Translations under genes and position numbers: made by a program
The notes under the pieces: generated by a model
Database searches by the model: none
The model's input: the letters and a program-made list of their open reading frames with translations, nothing else
Told to the model about the DNA's origin: nothing
NCBI GenBank assembly: GCA_965224275.1
Contig: CBDCYR010000005.1
Span: 1,054,001 to 1,118,000, forward strand
Direction of reading: 5' to 3'
Length of the DNA: 64,000 nt
Source of the DNA: CAUZWH01 sp965224275
GTDB taxonomy: Bacteria > Pseudomonadota > Alphaproteobacteria > SHVV01
Shown here: positions 62,716-64,000 of the stretch, piece by piece
How the letters are laid out: every line of letters begins with the position of its first letter
How positions within the stretch are numbered: the stretch's first letter is position 1

Positions 62716-63197
62716 CTAAAGCGGTCCTTCTGCGATCTGCGGCGCATAATGGAGAGCCACATCCGCTTTAGGCGGACAATGAAGCGATTTAGGTACAGGA
62801 AGCTCAGCCGCCCGACGGCGCTTACTGCCGTTCGCCTGTTCGCGGACCTGGCGAAGCGACCCGTTGATCGTCGACGCGCTCATGGCGAGTACCGCGGCAC
62901 GGATCTGCGGACCGAGTCTTATGTACCCGTGCCGTTCCATCGCCTCGACCAATGTCGGTATCAGCGCTTTCAGGCGTTTGCCACAGATGCGGTCCGATGC
63001 CTCCCACAGAACGACTATCGCTTCGCAGACCGCCTCGTCATAGATCCGCCGACTGGCCTTCGTCGCCGAGCGGCGCGCGGTGGCGTCGCACCGCGCAGCC
63101 GCATCGCGTGCTTTCGGTGAAAGCCGGTGATTGCAACGAATTCATCGAGAATGCGTGTCTTCTCGGCGCGCCCTACTACTGCGTACCGTCGTGCCAA
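62716..63197 (-). pseudogene. Integrase-core transposase, N-terminal fragment, frameshifted
   Basis: MARRYAVVGRAEKTRILDEF and VAITGFHRKHAMRL, then after a shift IYDEAVCEAIVVLWEASDRI, CGKRLKALIPTLVEAMERHG and RAAVLAMSASTINGSLRQVR. This is the DNA-binding half of a known rve-type transposase; the DDE half is missing. Confidence 0.7.
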
Positions 63198-63422
63198 GGC
63201 GTTAAGGGTCTCAGCATGGGAATGTGATGGCCGGCGATCCCGGCCCGTGAAACGGGTTCAGGTTGACCATGCGCAGCGGCGTGGCGACAGTGCCCCGTCC
63301 CGGCTCGACGCCAGCGCCCGGCCAATAGACGGACCAGGCGGGAACGCAAACATGGCCGGGCGGCGCCGGGGATTGGCTCGTCCCGTCCACACGCCGTATC
63401 GCCGTTGGCGGGAGGTTCTAGG
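63198..63422. other. Gap with no gene seen
   Basis: Lies between the transposase fragment and the outer-membrane barrel gene. No gene supported. Confidence 0.4.
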
Positions 63423-63999
63423 CTAGAACTGGCGCACGAAACGGAGTTCGGCGCGGGTGCGGCTGTAATCGTACAGTTGCGCCGTTGATTCGCGCTCTTC
63501 GTTGACCAGCGACAGTTGCGGGCTGAAGCCACGGAAGGTGAATGCCCGGTTGAACACCGAGACACTCAGGATCCGAACCCGGTCCTCGCGCGGCGCGCCG
63601 TCAACGGTGAAGGGGAACCAGTTGCCCTTATAGGTCCGCTGCCGCAGCTCGGCGCCTCCCCCCAGTGTGAAGCCCCGGGGCAGAGCGATTGAAGCGCCCA
63701 GCCGCAGCCAGCGGCTCGAATTCTGCCATCTGACTGCATCCGGGCGGTCGCGCGCGTACCCGGCCGCGCCGTCAAGCCGCAAAAGCGGCGTCAGGAAAGC
63801 GGCCACGCCCAGCGAGAAGTCCCATACCGGCCCGTCCAGGTGTGTATCCCGGCGGAAGTTCCGTTCGTGCCACGAGGCCCGGCCGCTCAGCCTCAGCCGT
63901 GGGGCGAAGCGGTATCCCGTTTCCAAGCGGACACCCAGTTCACGGCTATGGGGCTGGCTCGCCAGCCAGCGCTGGCGAGCGCTAGCGAGCAGGCTGACT
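63423..63999 (-). CDS. Outer-membrane beta-barrel (SLAM/DUF560-type), C-terminal part
   Basis: The frame is open to the window edge. Alternating beta-strand segments (LRLSGRASWHERNF, FSLGVAAFLTPLLRLDGAAG, LRLGASIALPRGFTLGGGAE, LRQRTYKGNWFPF) end with PQLSLVNEERESTAQLYDYS and RTRAELRFVRQF. The terminal phenylalanine is typical of outer-membrane barrels. SLAM proteins move lipoproteins to the surface. The N-terminal TPR part lies outside the window. Confidence 0.7.
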   Translation of the reverse strand, partial: VSLLASARQRWLASQPHSRELGVRLETGYRFAPRLRLSGRASWHERNFRRDTHLDGPVWDFSLGVAAFLTPLLRLDGAAGYARDRPDAVRWQNSSRWLRLGASIALPRGFTLGGGAELRQRTYKGNWFPFTVDGAPREDRVRILSVSVFNRAFTFRGFSPQLSLVNEERESTAQLYDYSRTRAELRFVRQF

Positions 64000-64000
64000 T

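Noticed and set aside
1..64000. tRNA or rRNA genes and tRNA attachment sites next to the integrases
   Set aside because: No cloverleaf, TTCGANNC-CCA context or rRNA motif was recognised beside 17386, 32327 or elsewhere.

Overview
The window is a high-GC mobile-element graveyard. Its few ordinary chromosomal genes suggest an alphaproteobacterium: a YejA-type peptide-binding protein, an M23 peptidase, the end of a SLAM/DUF560-type outer-membrane barrel and a broken D-cysteine desulfhydrase. The genus cannot be read from the sequence. About half of the 64 kb is insertion sequences (IS21, IS110/IS1111, IS66-like, IS256, IS481, ISAs1, IS3, ISNCY), a recombinase-in-trio (RIT) element, group II intron pieces and small non-autonomous elements. 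Many sit inside one another, and most cargo genes between them are cut, frameshifted or nonsense-mutated.

Layout. 1-5.2 kb: broken dcyD, then an IS21 element (copy 1) carrying an IS1111-type IS110 element inside its own end, then an IS256-type stub. 5.2-18 kb: HEPN-type defence genes and a tyrosine integrase broken by two identical 3,253-bp IS66-like elements, each carrying a DUF4338 (DruA-like) gene. 18-27.4 kb: a MazEF-type toxin-antitoxin pair with a palindromic operator, small unknown genes, a five-module zinc-ribbon gene split by an IS481-type element and by a RIT element with 102-bp perfect inverted repeats, and duplicated ssb genes. 27.4-33.2 kb: a serine recombinase and an ATPase cut by an uninterrupted IS21 (copy 2), then fragments of integrase, intron reverse transcriptase and ISNCY. 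33.2-41.3 kb: yejA, an IS256 element, an unusual IS remnant with a passenger gene, an ISAs1 element with a DUF4338 domain fused to its transposase, and the M23 peptidase. 41.8-54.2 kb: a defence-island remnant (NucS-like nuclease, DUF262 stub, methyltransferase, two DUF5677-type paralogues, HigBA, DUF6602, AbiV, a DUF3775-like gene). 54.5-64 kb: IS21 copy 3 with the same nested IS1111, a group II intron, IS21 and IS110 debris, and the SLAM-type barrel.

The most interesting signal is in the non-coding 3' region of the IS1111-type element (copies at 3523, 43961 and 56977). It contains short matches to the element's own end (donor) and to both halves of the target, with the two target matches on either side of a hairpin. 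This is the layout of a bridge RNA. The target is a repeated unit in IS21 ends. The one base that differs between copies in the target match differs in the same way in the flanking target. Other structural finds are the exact RIT insertion, an IS481-type transposase whose stop codon is supplied by its target and overlaps the next start codon, and DUF4338 linked to two unrelated transposase types.

The many near-identical repeats mean long-range order should be confirmed on long reads.
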